Positions 1 through 9,268 of a DNA stretch of 45,871 nucleotides are shown in pieces (within the stretch, counting starts at the first letter, position 1; each line of letters begins with the position of its first letter). The translations under genes and the position numbers were made by a program. Below the pieces are notes generated by a model that worked only from the letters and a program-made list of their open reading frames with translations, searched no databases and had not been told where the DNA came from. This DNA is from Spirogloea muscicola (taxonomy: Eukaryota; Streptophyta; Zygnematophyceae; Spirogloeales; Spirogloeaceae): the NCBI GenBank assembly GCA_009602725.1, contig WELB01000005.1:683952-729822 (forward strand). Direction: 5' to 3'.

Positions 1-95
1 GGCGACGGCGGCGTCGGCGTGGAAGCGGCGATGGCGGCGGCGGCGGCGGCGGCGGCGACGGCAGGTGCGGCGGCGGCGGAGCCGGGGGGGGGATC
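1..95. repeat. GCG/GGC triplet-rich low-complexity stretch
   Basis: Nearly uninterrupted GGC/GCG/GAC triplets. The + frame reads as an alanine run from an ATG at 19. It resembles the GC-rich first exons or promoters seen elsewhere in the window, so it may be the edge of a gene lying to the left, but nothing beyond the triplets supports a coding call. Confidence 0.6.
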
Positions 96-164
96 GGTTG
101 CCGGTAGGCCACGCGCGGTGAGGCTGAGAACAGTATTCTGCTTCCTGCGCCTTCCGGCCCTTTC

Positions 165-345
165 TTGGTCCTTGCACTTCCCTTTTGGGCTCGCCCTCTC
201 ACCTTTGTTTCTTTTCGGGCTGGCTTCTCACAGCCCTTGCCACCATTGGGAGAGCCATTTCTCTTTTTGGGCTGGCTTTTCCAGCCCTTATCCTCAATGG
301 GCGAGCTATTCAGATTTGCATCTACTGACGAGAGGTTACTGAGAG
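165..345 (+). mobile_element. Retroelement 3' UTR pieces ending in an ORF tail
   Basis: Two successive copies of the 3' UTR hairpin (217-236 and 269-287; GGGCTG(G) paired with (C)CAGCCC) are followed by a short + strand copy of the retroelement ORF end (residues SDLHLLTRGY then stop, about 309-345). The same tail ends the - strand RLE ORF at 477. This is a mosaic of 5'-truncated copies, not a gene. Confidence 0.7.
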
Positions 346-513
346 TTCGCTAACTGCTGTCCTTAGGGAGCAAGCGCGGCCAGATTAACTGGTGCCTGGG
401 AGAGGCCAGCCCAAAAGAATGGACAAGGTCTGAAGGAGTCGGAGTGCTAAGGACTGAGACAGCAGTAAGCGAACTCTCAGTAACCTCTCGTCAGTAGATG
501 CAAGTCTGAGTAG
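306..513. repeat. Inverted repeat, arms 306-366 and 445-513
   Basis: The left arm is the reverse complement of the right arm over about 60 bp, with three mismatches and one 5-nt gap. Each arm holds the last codons of the retroelement ORF (DLHLLTRGY, stop) plus the start of its 3' UTR. The two ORF tails face each other across about 78 bp. A transcript would fold into a long hairpin. Confidence 0.8.
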
Positions 514-1466
514 CTAGCAGGCGGAAAGACGTCGCCCTGACGGAAGCCGGAGGCCGCCGCCAGAGCGCGGCCTGCGCGCAAGTCGACCGCAAAAGCTAGG
601 GACCGCTGCAAAGAGACGGCCAGGCGCATCCGGTAAACTTGGGCGAGGGACCCGGCGACATGGAAGCCAGGCTGCTCGCCTTGCTGCCCGTCGCGGCGGG
701 CCGCTGCTCGCCGCGCAAGGCGGTGAAGGAGGTCCAGCCATTTGGCGCCAAAGGCGCCGTGTACGTCGACGGCGAGTGGGATAAACTCGTCGCCTACCGG
801 GTGATCTGAGTACTTGCGCTCCTTTGCGGCGGCCGCTTGGCGGACGGCGTAGCCCGCCTCCTCCGACGAGCGTGTTGCGCTCCTGGAATCCAAGGAGTCC
901 GTTGTGACGACGTCGGCAATGAGCCGAGGCCCCCCGCCGAGCGCGCTAGCGACGAGATCGGCGCGCCGGGTGTGGAGACGGCCGTCCGCCCCAGCAGTCA
1001 GAGGCATGATGCTGGAGTTCTCCAGCGCCACTGTGTAACCGGCTTCGACAAATATGCCAAACATCGCGTTCCGGAGCAGGTCGTGTGTGCCGGTCCGCTC
1101 CCCTCCCCGTGCGCATCGGAGCATGTGAGCTGCCAGTGACGCCGCGTCCGGGCTGCGCTCGCCGCACTCGCACTGTTGTACTCCACCTAGGCATGGTGGG
1201 TGGAGGCCGAGGAGGCGGTGCACCGCCGTTCGGAATGCGGCGTCCGGCATCCGGAGCGCGTCGTGGATCGGCAGAGCCGACAGCCAAGCGGCCGCCCCTG
1301 GTGAGGACGCCGAGAGCAGTCGCGCGCGCCCCCGGAGGTCGGCTGGAGGCAAAAGCCCCAGCGCCGTGGAGAAAGACGCCGCATTAGCACTCCGGCTCCT
1401 TCAGACCTTTGTCCATTCTTTTGGGCTGGCCTCTCCCAGCCACCAGTTAATCGGGCCGCGCTTGCC
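371..1466. repeat. RLE retroelement fragment bounded by inverted 3' UTR copies
   Basis: 371-452 and 1383-1466 are inverted copies of one about 82-bp sequence, roughly 93% identical by eye. It includes the motif TTCAGACC, CATTCTTTTGGGCTGGCC and the C(T)CCCAG hairpin half. They bracket the 477-1352 ORF. The 371-452 arm is the true 3' UTR of that - strand ORF. The 1383-1466 arm is the same UTR placed upstream in inverted orientation. Confidence 0.75.
477..1352 (-). mobile_element. Non-LTR retrotransposon C-terminal region with RLE-type endonuclease
   Basis: A 291-codon open frame, the best preserved retroelement piece here. From N to C: a post-RT segment (AWLSALPIHDALRMPDAAFR), a Cys/His knuckle (CECG near residue 62, HMLRC near 76, then HD), a PD-(D/E)XK-like core (RRADLV, then LIADVVTTD), and an A-x3-K-x2-KY motif (AKERKY). 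The restriction-like endonucleases of R2-type non-LTR elements have the same order: CCHC, PD...D, K..Y. The reverse transcriptase itself is absent, so the copy is 5'-truncated and cannot move alone. The first ATG in the frame is probably not a real start. The frame ends in LLTRGY, shared with several other copies in the window. Family assignment is by motif only. Confidence 0.7.
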
Positions 1467-1482
1467 CCCCCCCCCCCCCCCC
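1465..1482 (+). repeat. Poly-C tract (18 C)
   Basis: Uninterrupted run of 18 C directly after the 1383-1466 inverted arm, at the junction with the next retroelement 3' UTR copy. Confidence 0.9.
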
Positions 1483-1499
1483 TCTTCTCACAGCCATTG

Positions 1500-2290
1500 C
1501 CTTGCTTTGCATTGGACATTGTCCATCCTTTTTTGGGCTGGCTTTGCCAGCCCCTCTTCTCTATGGGCGCTCATTTCTTTGCAAGAGCCTGTTTCTCTCC
1601 TGCTGACTGGGCCTTGGGCGGCGGGCCGCCGTGGCGCCCGTTCGAAGATCCCGCGGCACGCTGCGTGGCCCCTCGCCCACGTCACTGCCAGCTTGGTGTC
1701 CAGCGTGTCGTGTCGCTGGGGGCCCGCCTCGCGGAAGGGGGGGACTCGCCGCTATGCTGGCTTCACGTTGGCGCCGGCACGCGGCCAGACGCCACGGCGG
1801 GTGCAGGACTGGGGGGTTTTCCCGTTGCCGCCTCTCGTGGTATTGGGAGCTGCTGCTTCCTTCTCTGGAAGAGCTTTTCCTCTCTTGCATGCTATAGAAT
1901 GCGGCTATCATTTAGTCTACAGCGCTCCCAGGCACTCGCGATACACCAGCGTGCTGGTCGTGCATTAGCCCAGGCTAATGACTTCCGTGGTGGTGGGTTG
2001 GCGCCTCAGTATAGCTTGTCAGATATGCATGTGCTCACTCGGGGATATTTAGTGTCCCCCTTAGCCAGCTCATTACCAGTTAACAGGACATTTGTAAGGC
2101 TAGAATTGGCCTCTCTTTCAATTTCATGCGCACCGCGCGCCTTCTCTCTTGAGAGAGCCACTTCTCTCCCTCTTCGCTGACAGACATCGCCCCCTTGGGT
2201 AAACCTGTCATTTTGGGCTGGCTTTCAAACCATCGTCCCCCTCTGCAAAAATACTTCTTTTGAGCTGGCCTCTCACAGCCATCGCCCCTT
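1500..2290 (+). mobile_element. Mosaic of retroelement 3' ends
   Basis: Holds a 3' UTR hairpin copy at about 1530-1555 with the CCTCTTCTCTATGGGCGC tail. A decayed ORF tail follows at 1897-2046 (RMRLSFSLQRSQALA ... SLSDMHVLTRGY). It corresponds to the last about 50 codons of the 477-1352 ORF but has lost its stop. Two further hairpin copies lie near 2214-2232 (loop side decayed) and 2261-2281. Nothing else is recognisable. Confidence 0.6.
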
Positions 2291-2485
2291 TGGATGAGCA
2301 TTCTCCCTGGGGTGCCTGCATCTTGGGAGCCTGTGTGTAAGACGCATTGCTGCGCTCGGGTTGCACCCCTCCACGTGGGGAGGAATGGACATGGCCAAAG
2401 GCGGGCAGAAATCAGATGAAGAGCTGATGTGGAGTGGGTCAAACGAGGCTGCAGAGGCTGCCAAGGGCTGATAGAGCGCCAAGTA

Positions 2486-4194
2486 TCAATCATGCGTTCT
2501 TTTAGCGCCGAGTAGGGTGTTATCAAGTAGCATAGCTATTGTCATGGGGCCAACGCCACCAGGGACAGGAGTTATCCTTCCTGCAACCTGCTTGACAGCG
2601 CCAAAATCAACATCGCCAACAAGCCTGTAGCCAGCTTTCTTGGTCGAATCGTCCACAGCGTTTGTGCCAACGTCTATCACTGCAGCTCCCGGTTTGATCC
2701 AATCCGCTTTCACCTGTCCAGGGAGACTAGCACATTCACGTCAGGAGCAAGCATTGCAACTGTAAAGGCACCTGTTGGCGAAACCCTCTGTCTATCATCT
2801 GCATGCAGGTGCTTGGTCAACAATCCATACTGAAAATTTCCCAAGGCCCTGAGAACTGCATGGACATACCATCTCTGCTTGCCCAGCCGCAGCAACAACA
2901 ATATCAGCATCCCTCACAACACGTGCAGGATTAGTAGTTCGTGAATGGACAATTGTAACAGTTGCATCACGCTCAAGGAGCATCATTGCTACAGGTAAGC
3001 CAACTATGTTACTCCTCCCTACAACTACAGCCCTCTTGCCAGATATCGTGACTCCACTCTGCTCAAGTAACTCCATGCACCCCTGCCAGCGAAGACGGAC
3101 GTCAGTTTTGGAATCACACAAGCGACGATGACGAGCAGATTCTGCACTGACATATTCTGAGACTGACACATCACATGTGTGGACTAGCTGAAAGGTCCGC
3201 TGCAAACTCTTGTAAGGATTTCTCCGCGGAGGAGCTCTTATCAGACCTTGGGCGTGCATGGAGCAAAAAGGGGAGTGTGTCCTTTCATGCACAAGTTGCC
3301 GATATTTAACGGGTGGAAACCATCCACATCCTTTTCCACGCTGATCTCATTGAGAACTCTTTCCTCGTTGACATGTTTCGGAAGGGGAAGTTGCACAAGG
3401 ATGCCTGCACGGTCCGCGTCTTACAATGTCATCTAATCTGTGTGCTGCAGCATTGAGTGCAACTCGTAGAAGGGAAGCAATTTGGTGGATCTAAGCTTTT
3501 GTTTGATTCTGGTTTGTCCAGACAAGCCTAACTTCGTCCCACTCACGATACGACTATTACATCTGCCTCACCTCATGCACTCTATATTGACCAGGGCTGA
3601 CAAGAAACTCCAGCTGCGTTATTACTTGGTAGCATTTGCCCTTTTAATCTGCCGTGTCGAGCGCCGTCCACCTTTACAGCCAACTGCTTGAACATCAACA
3701 GTTACTTGGTCGTGGGCATCAGGGCGACGCACCGTGCACGTCCGGGTTGGCATTCAGGTCCTTAACGGCGTTTAGAATGTCCTGCTCGCTGCTGTCTCCT
3801 GGGAGGTCGTGGTCAAATGATCGGATGCCGGCGTCTGCGCAAGCCTTCCTCTTCATCCGGACATACGTCTGGGAGTCCTTTCGGTCCCCCACGATCACGA
3901 CGGCCAGACCAGGCACCTGCACTCACCACCGCAAGCAGCCGAGAGGGTCGGCGACCTGACCGTTCGCTTCTTTCTACGTGAGACTTGGTCGTGCAGCGCC
4001 GGCGACTGCGCCCCACTCAACTCACTGCGGGACCGGCTACGGTGCCCCACTAAGCCCACGTGGGAAGGCCGCACCTTGCCGTGCGTGCGCCTCATGACCT
4101 CGACCTCGGCGGCGATCCTCGCGGTGGCGGCCGCCGCCATGGCCTTGCCGTCGATGACCACGGCGCCGGGGGGACCGCCACCGCCGTCTGCCAT
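2486..4194 (-). CDS. FOLD: Methylenetetrahydrofolate dehydrogenase/cyclohydrolase (FolD type)
   Basis: Bifunctional enzyme of one-carbon metabolism. It oxidises 5,10-methylene-THF with NADP and hydrolyses the methenyl product to 10-formyl-THF. Five exons on the - strand keep phase: 4194-4075, 3916-3733, 3404-3247, 3082-2870, 2713-2486 (300 aa, normal for a monofunctional FolD). Visible family marks: VIDGKAMA at the N-terminus; [12 protein letters not shown] with the catalytic Tyr58 and Lys62; VQLPLP with the active-site Gln near 106; [10 protein letters not shown]; the nucleotide-binding [17 protein letters not shown]; and [12 protein letters not shown] near the C-terminus. The start was set at MADGGGG because the signature begins 10 residues later. 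The open frame runs further upstream as low-complexity Arg/Ala sequence, so a targeted longer form cannot be excluded. No clear transit peptide is seen, so a cytosolic form is likely. All introns are GT-AG. Confidence 0.93.
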
Positions 4195-4462
4195 CGCGGC
4201 ACGCTGGAGGCCTGCCGTCACGCCGCCAGCCTGATGCGTCGGCCGGCAGAAGCGAAGGCCCGGCGCCGCGTAGGGCTCGCCTCCACGGCAGGCGTCGGCG
4301 GAGGCGGCGGCGGCGGCCTGGACTCGGTTTTGAGAGTTAGGGCTGGAATTAGGGTTTGCGCTGGCGCGACCTACGCTACTAGGATGGCCGCCCCCGAGGT
4401 CCGCCCGGGCGCGGCGGCGGCGGCGGCGGTGGCGGCGATGTGAGGGCTGGCAATCCCCCGGA
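4195..4462. promoter_or_regulatory. Divergent promoter region with telo-box
   Basis: Only 268 bp separate the FolD and thioesterase start codons, which point away from each other. The segment carries TTAGGG near 4337 and ATTAGGGTTTGCG at 4348-4360. AGGGTTT is the core of the plant telo-box found in promoters of many housekeeping genes. A bidirectional promoter is an inference from spacing and motif; no TATA box is obvious. Confidence 0.5.
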
Positions 4463-7370
4463 GTGGCGCCGCCGATGGACTCGGCGGCCGGCGACGGCCG
4501 GGCCGAGGCGCGGCGCTCCGACGTCCTGGCCTTCCTCTGCGGCATCCCGCTCATCCAGCAGCTCCCTGCCGCCGCAGGTCGCCGCCGCCGCCGCTGCCGC
4601 CGCCAGAGCCTCCGCCTGCGCCGGGCTCGGGCTGGCCCCGCCGCCGTCACGTCGGGCCTGGCGTTGCGGCTGAGCCGTGGCTCTGGAGTCCGGCTGCGTC
4701 AGTCGAGCAGATCGCCGACTGCATGGACGTCGTGCGGTACCGGCCCGGCGAGCTGCTGGCGCACGAGGGCACGCGCGGCGACGGCCTGTACGTCGTGTGG
4801 AAGGGCCAGGCCGAGGTACCGCTGAGCGGCGCGCAGCGCGGCCTCGAGCGCACGCGCATCACCATCATGGAGGGGGACTACTTCGGGCAGGCCTGCACGG
4901 GTCTGCGGCCCCCTCCACTGATAGCCCCGCGGCTGGCTCTGACGGCATTTGACGACGCAGAGGCTGTCGATTGAGCCCACTGCTCGACTTCCATCTCCAT
5001 GCCTTGTCAAATTTGCGCCGCTTGGTGCAGCACACTATGTCTGCTTCACCAGATTCTTTGATAATGGGTTGCTGTCTATCTGTCTAGTTGTGTTTCAGGT
5101 TGAGACCCTTCCAAACAAGCTTCGACTTGCCTGTGTTGTCGAGTGGCAGTCGAGAATGGGTCATGGCGCCTCACTCGTGGAAGCCGTCCTTTGCACACCT
5201 GCTCAGATCCCAATGGAGGGCTTCATCGAGCTGACGTGATCGCAACCACCGACGTGACGTGCTTCATCTTGCGCCACGAGCACTCTCACTTGCTGGCTGC
5301 GACCTCATCGTGGAGTTTGGAGGTCAGCTACTCATTTTACAAAGCGCAGCCGCCTTCTAGGGATGGCTCCACTTCGACCAGGTACCATGCATCGGTGCTA
5401 GGGCGTGAGAGCATCTGGTGATCCTTCTCTGGCAGTCACCACCAGAGGAGCAAGTGGCTGTTGTGGAGCGCATCTTACAGCTCGAAAAGCTGGAAATTGA
5501 CCTTTTCAGAGGCCACACGCCGCCGGAAGGCAACCTGTACCCGAGGGTCTTCGGCGGCCAGCTGCTGGGCCAAGCCCTGGCAGCGGCCTGCAAGTCTGTC
5601 AACCCGTCGCTCCTTGTTCACAGCCTCCAGTCGTACTTTCTTGTTGCTGGTGATACCACCTGTGAGGAGCCCATTCTCCCCGCAGCATCCGAATTGCTGT
5701 TCTACACCGCTCAGCTTGTGCAAATAGACGCCAACTCAAGTTGCCACCTTCATTTTCAGATAATTGGTGTCATTGACTGGCAGTGTGCGTGACTGACAAT
5801 TTAAGCTGCGCTTTGGCTTGTGAAAGTACCTATTATCTACCGTGTTGAACGGATCCGCGATGGGAACTCATTTGCTACACGCTACGTGGTGGCTGTACAA
5901 AAGGGCAAGAACATATTTAGCATGCATGCATCATTTCAGAAGACAGAAGAGGGCTTCGAGCACCAGGTATGTCCACTCTGTACACATGCCTGCTTTTTCA
6001 CTAGGCTTTTTTGGGCATCTGTTGCTACCTGCAAGGCATTTGTGCATCATACAAGATTGACTTGCAGTGAAGCTTGGCTTCTCATTGTCTGGTGCACAGA
6101 TTCCCATGCCAAGCCCTGTGCCACTTCCCCAAGAAGTGCTGCCTTGGGATAAATTGCAAGGTGTGCCCCTTTGGTCCATCAAGATGATTAATGACCTTGT
6201 GCTCATTCAAGGTCTTTGTTGACGGTATTAGAAACAAGTGTGATGGAAAAGTGTTTGTTGTCCATCTGCTGAAGCAAGGTGCCGATTGTGAGACTGAGGA
6301 CATACCTTTCACCTCTAATGCAGAAAGCTATAAGACGGACTCCCGCATACCAAGTCATGTACGCAGAAAAATTGCAGAGAGGAAGCGTCCACTGATGCCA
6401 ATTGATATGCGCTTCATCAGCCCAGTGGACAGGTATGGTATACCTTCTGCCTGTCCTTCTGTTGAAGATTGTCGTGTCATCATCAGTCGCAGTAGTTGTT
6501 CTTGATGCAGGCATTGTAGGTGCGTGACCACCATCACACTTATTGCTTGCATCTTCTGCTGATAGGGTGGACCCTGGGAAAAGAGATCCACGACAGCTCA
6601 TCTGGATACGTGCCAGGGGCAAGCTGTCCTCAGACCAGGTACTGGGGTCTTCTCATTCATTGCCTTGAAGGCATATGCATGCAGCACTTGGGCTGCTCGT
6701 GGTTTATAAATGTTTTGGGCTGGAGGAAGTCAACAGATGCCAAAGTTGATCGTTGTAAAGAAAAAGTCCTGCAGACCTGTCGGCCTCTCGGCGCCGTGAG
6801 GAGCAAAGGCATGCTGCACCGTACTTGGCTCACTGTGCAGGCTTTGCAGCGCTGTGTGCTTGCATATGCATCAGACTTTTCCTTCCTTGAGACTGCTCTT
6901 CTGCCACACGGAGTGGCTAGCCCAAACACGCGTCTGGTGATGGCGAGCTTGGATCACTGCATGTGGTTTCACAAGCCCTTGTGTGCTGACGACTGGCTTC
7001 TCTACCAGGCAAGTGCTTGCTTGAAGCCTTGACTCTGTTAGCTGCAGCTGGTAGCACATTACTTTACACATAATCTGTTTGCACAGATATGAGGACAATT
7101 ATGCTGTCACACTGATGAGTCGTGGTCTGCTCGACCATATTGCAGATAGAAAGCCCAAGGTCCTCCGGTTCAAGAGGTTTCTGTCTGGGCCGCATGTACA
7201 GTCAAACTGGGGAGCTTGTGGCATCGGTTGCTCAAGAGGGTCTAATACGCCTGCCTAACCTTGGAAAGCCCGGCAGTACAGCCACTGTCCGATTGCCTCC
7301 AACTGTGTCACTGCCAGCTGCTGACACCTCCCTGGCTACTCCTTCAGACCAGCCAAGGTCCCGGTTGTGA
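4463..7370 (+). CDS. ACH: Acyl-CoA thioesterase, cNMP-binding domain fused to TesB double hotdog
   Basis: Predicted to hydrolyse acyl-CoA to free fatty acid and CoA, probably peroxisomal or cytosolic. Ten exons keep phase: 4463-4577, 4703-4900, 5207-5322, 5436-5661, 5827-5966, 6100-6160, 6324-6432, 6566-6638, 6841-7008, 7146-7370 (476 aa). Residues about 15-140 form a cyclic-nucleotide-binding fold ([20 protein letters not shown], then EGDYFG, then [17 protein letters not shown]). Residues about 150-440 are Tes[59 protein letters not shown], then [20 protein letters not shown] and [12 protein letters not shown]. This order matches the Arabidopsis ACH1/ACH2 proteins, about 427 aa, as I remember them. 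The start could also be the ATG at 4475. Intron 9 begins with GC (CAG|gcaagt). The C-terminus SRL resembles a PTS1 peroxisomal signal, fitting the family. Confidence 0.93.
7009..7145 (+). other. GC-AG intron in the thioesterase gene
   Basis: The donor is CAG|GCAAGT and the acceptor TTGCAG|ATA. Joining exon 7008 to 7146 in phase 0 gives LLYQ-IESP, which fits the family; no GT donor nearby keeps the frame. Confidence 0.8.
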
Positions 7371-9268
7371 AACCCTATTCTTGATGAAGCTCCCAAGTGT
7401 GATGGGAGATGGTACAACTGCAGCTAGAGCCATGTGGAGCCAGCCACTTAACACTGCTACTCATGGTACGCCCATATCCAGAAGAAGCATGGCTTGCACC
7501 TTTACAAATGGCAGCTGTGTAGCTCACACTACATGTGCTGATGGTTACATACAAGGTGCCCAGTCTTGAGATCTGGCATTCGGTGCTCAAGGTGCACTTA
7601 GGTCTCCTGATGCTACAGCTGTCCGTCTGAGCAAGCTGAAGCTGGTCCAACCTTCTCGAGTCTGCCAAGGCTTGACAACCACAACCTACATAGGCACTGA
7701 ACACGCTCAAAGGCCAACTAGTATGTTGCTTGGCGAGGGAGCGGAGGCTGAAGTCCCTTGCAAAAGGTGCTCAGGGAGGCCTTTATGCAAGGGCAGCCTT
7801 GTGTGACCGTGGAGCTGGGCCCTTGAGTACTAGATTGGCACTTGACTCCTGCGTGGTGGTGCTGGGCTGGTGGACAAATGTGCAGCAGGCAGTCGGTGGA
7901 ATTGATTAAGCTGGGCTGGCAAGAAGTGGGAGAAGGGGGGGCAGATTTAATAAAGAGGAATGGGTAAGCCGAAGGATGGCATGCCGAAGCGACTGCAGTG
8001 CTGCAGAGCAGCTCAATTCTTCAGCGTATTTGCTACAGAAGATACACAGCTTGCATACCCACTGCTAGGGAGCCCAGGTCGGAAGGCTGCAAGCACCTGC
8101 AGCAATGTTTTTGGGTAGCAGGGGTTGATACACAGTTTGGAGCTCCCAGTCTAGCAAGATGGAGGCAATGTGGAGGTGCCAAGATGGTGAAGAGAAATAG
8201 GTAAGGTCCACCTAGTTCATTAGTGGTACGCTGTCATAGGCTGTGTTCTTAGGCATGGCGTGTGAAGATGCTATGTTGAGTTGATACTTATCGAACTAGG
8301 ACATACTGTCTTGCAAGTGAGCTGCTTTTGCTCCGCTTCATTTTGAGCACTAGTGGTCTCAAGGCTCCTTCTGTCAATATCTTAGCCTCCATCAGGTACT
8401 TGGGTAGTTGGAGCTGCCTGCGGAAAGTGCAAGCCATTCCAACAACTTTCTGTCGTGCAGCAAGTATCCATTTGCCACTAACCTCTCGATTCACCTGTGC
8501 AGTGTAATGCTAGATTGTGATCTCTGCTCCTGCTTATGCTACTTCACCTTAGCTTCATCATGAAGTCCTTCATACATCATGCAGCAGACACGAGTGCACG
8601 AACGCTGTACTTCACACTGCGAGTTACTGGCAGACTGCACGGACAGCCGAGGCAGATGGATGAATGACAATTGTTGACAGCTGCACGCTGCAGTCGTGAT
8701 TCATTTGCTAGAGTATCTGCTGCACTGTCATGCTGCTGCTCCAGCATGATCCTCCATGACAAACTTTGTAGAGGATGAGGCAGCCACCTTCTACTGCTGT
8801 AGTGGATACAATCTGATTGCAGTTAGTAAGTTCCGACAGTCAGTGAAGTTTCTGATTATTTCATCTCTCCAGTGCAAGTACTTCTCCACATTGCACACAA
8901 CCTACCTCTGCCATTTACTACAACTCAAAGTCGAAATTCGTGCTACTTTCAGTCCTGCAACTACTATTTCACTTGGTAAAGTGAGCTGTGAACCTGAGGT
9001 ACATCATCTGATTACTGAGAATTGAACAAATGGATACAAGGCCATGACCAAAGAAGATGTTACACTTGTCATGGCAGGAAGGTTACAATCACTGGCAATC
9101 TTGATAGTTGCTGCTGCTCATCAATGGACATGCATGGGCATTGTCCATGGCTGTACGAAGCCCAAGTTGCGCTGATCTCATGGTTCATCTCCCCCTTTGC
9201 AAGTCGCTGAGCCTCACAGACTCCTCCTTAGGCCTTGTTAAATCTGACAAGGATACCCTCAGCAGCAG
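7371..9268. other. Intergenic region between convergent genes, no gene recognised
   Basis: Lies between the stop of the + strand thioesterase and the stop of the - strand secreted-protein gene, so it should hold both 3' UTRs. An AATAAA at 7949-7954 (+) is a candidate poly(A) signal for the thioesterase. Open frames here are short, without motifs or good splice context. No repeat family from the rest of the window was noticed. Confidence 0.5.

Noticed and set aside
1366-1968. 200-aa + strand ORF
   Set aside because: A mosaic of retroelement 3' UTR copies and a C tract read as codons, with no conserved domain.
3895-4650. 251-aa - strand ORF as a separate protein
   Set aside because: Only residues from MADGGGG to HGK belong to FolD exon 1. 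The remainder is Arg/Ala low complexity from the GC-rich promoter and the antisense of the thioesterase first exon.
8288-8494. - strand ORF MNREVSGKWILAARQ
   Set aside because: No motif, start context or splice partner. It probably lies in 3' UTR or spacer.
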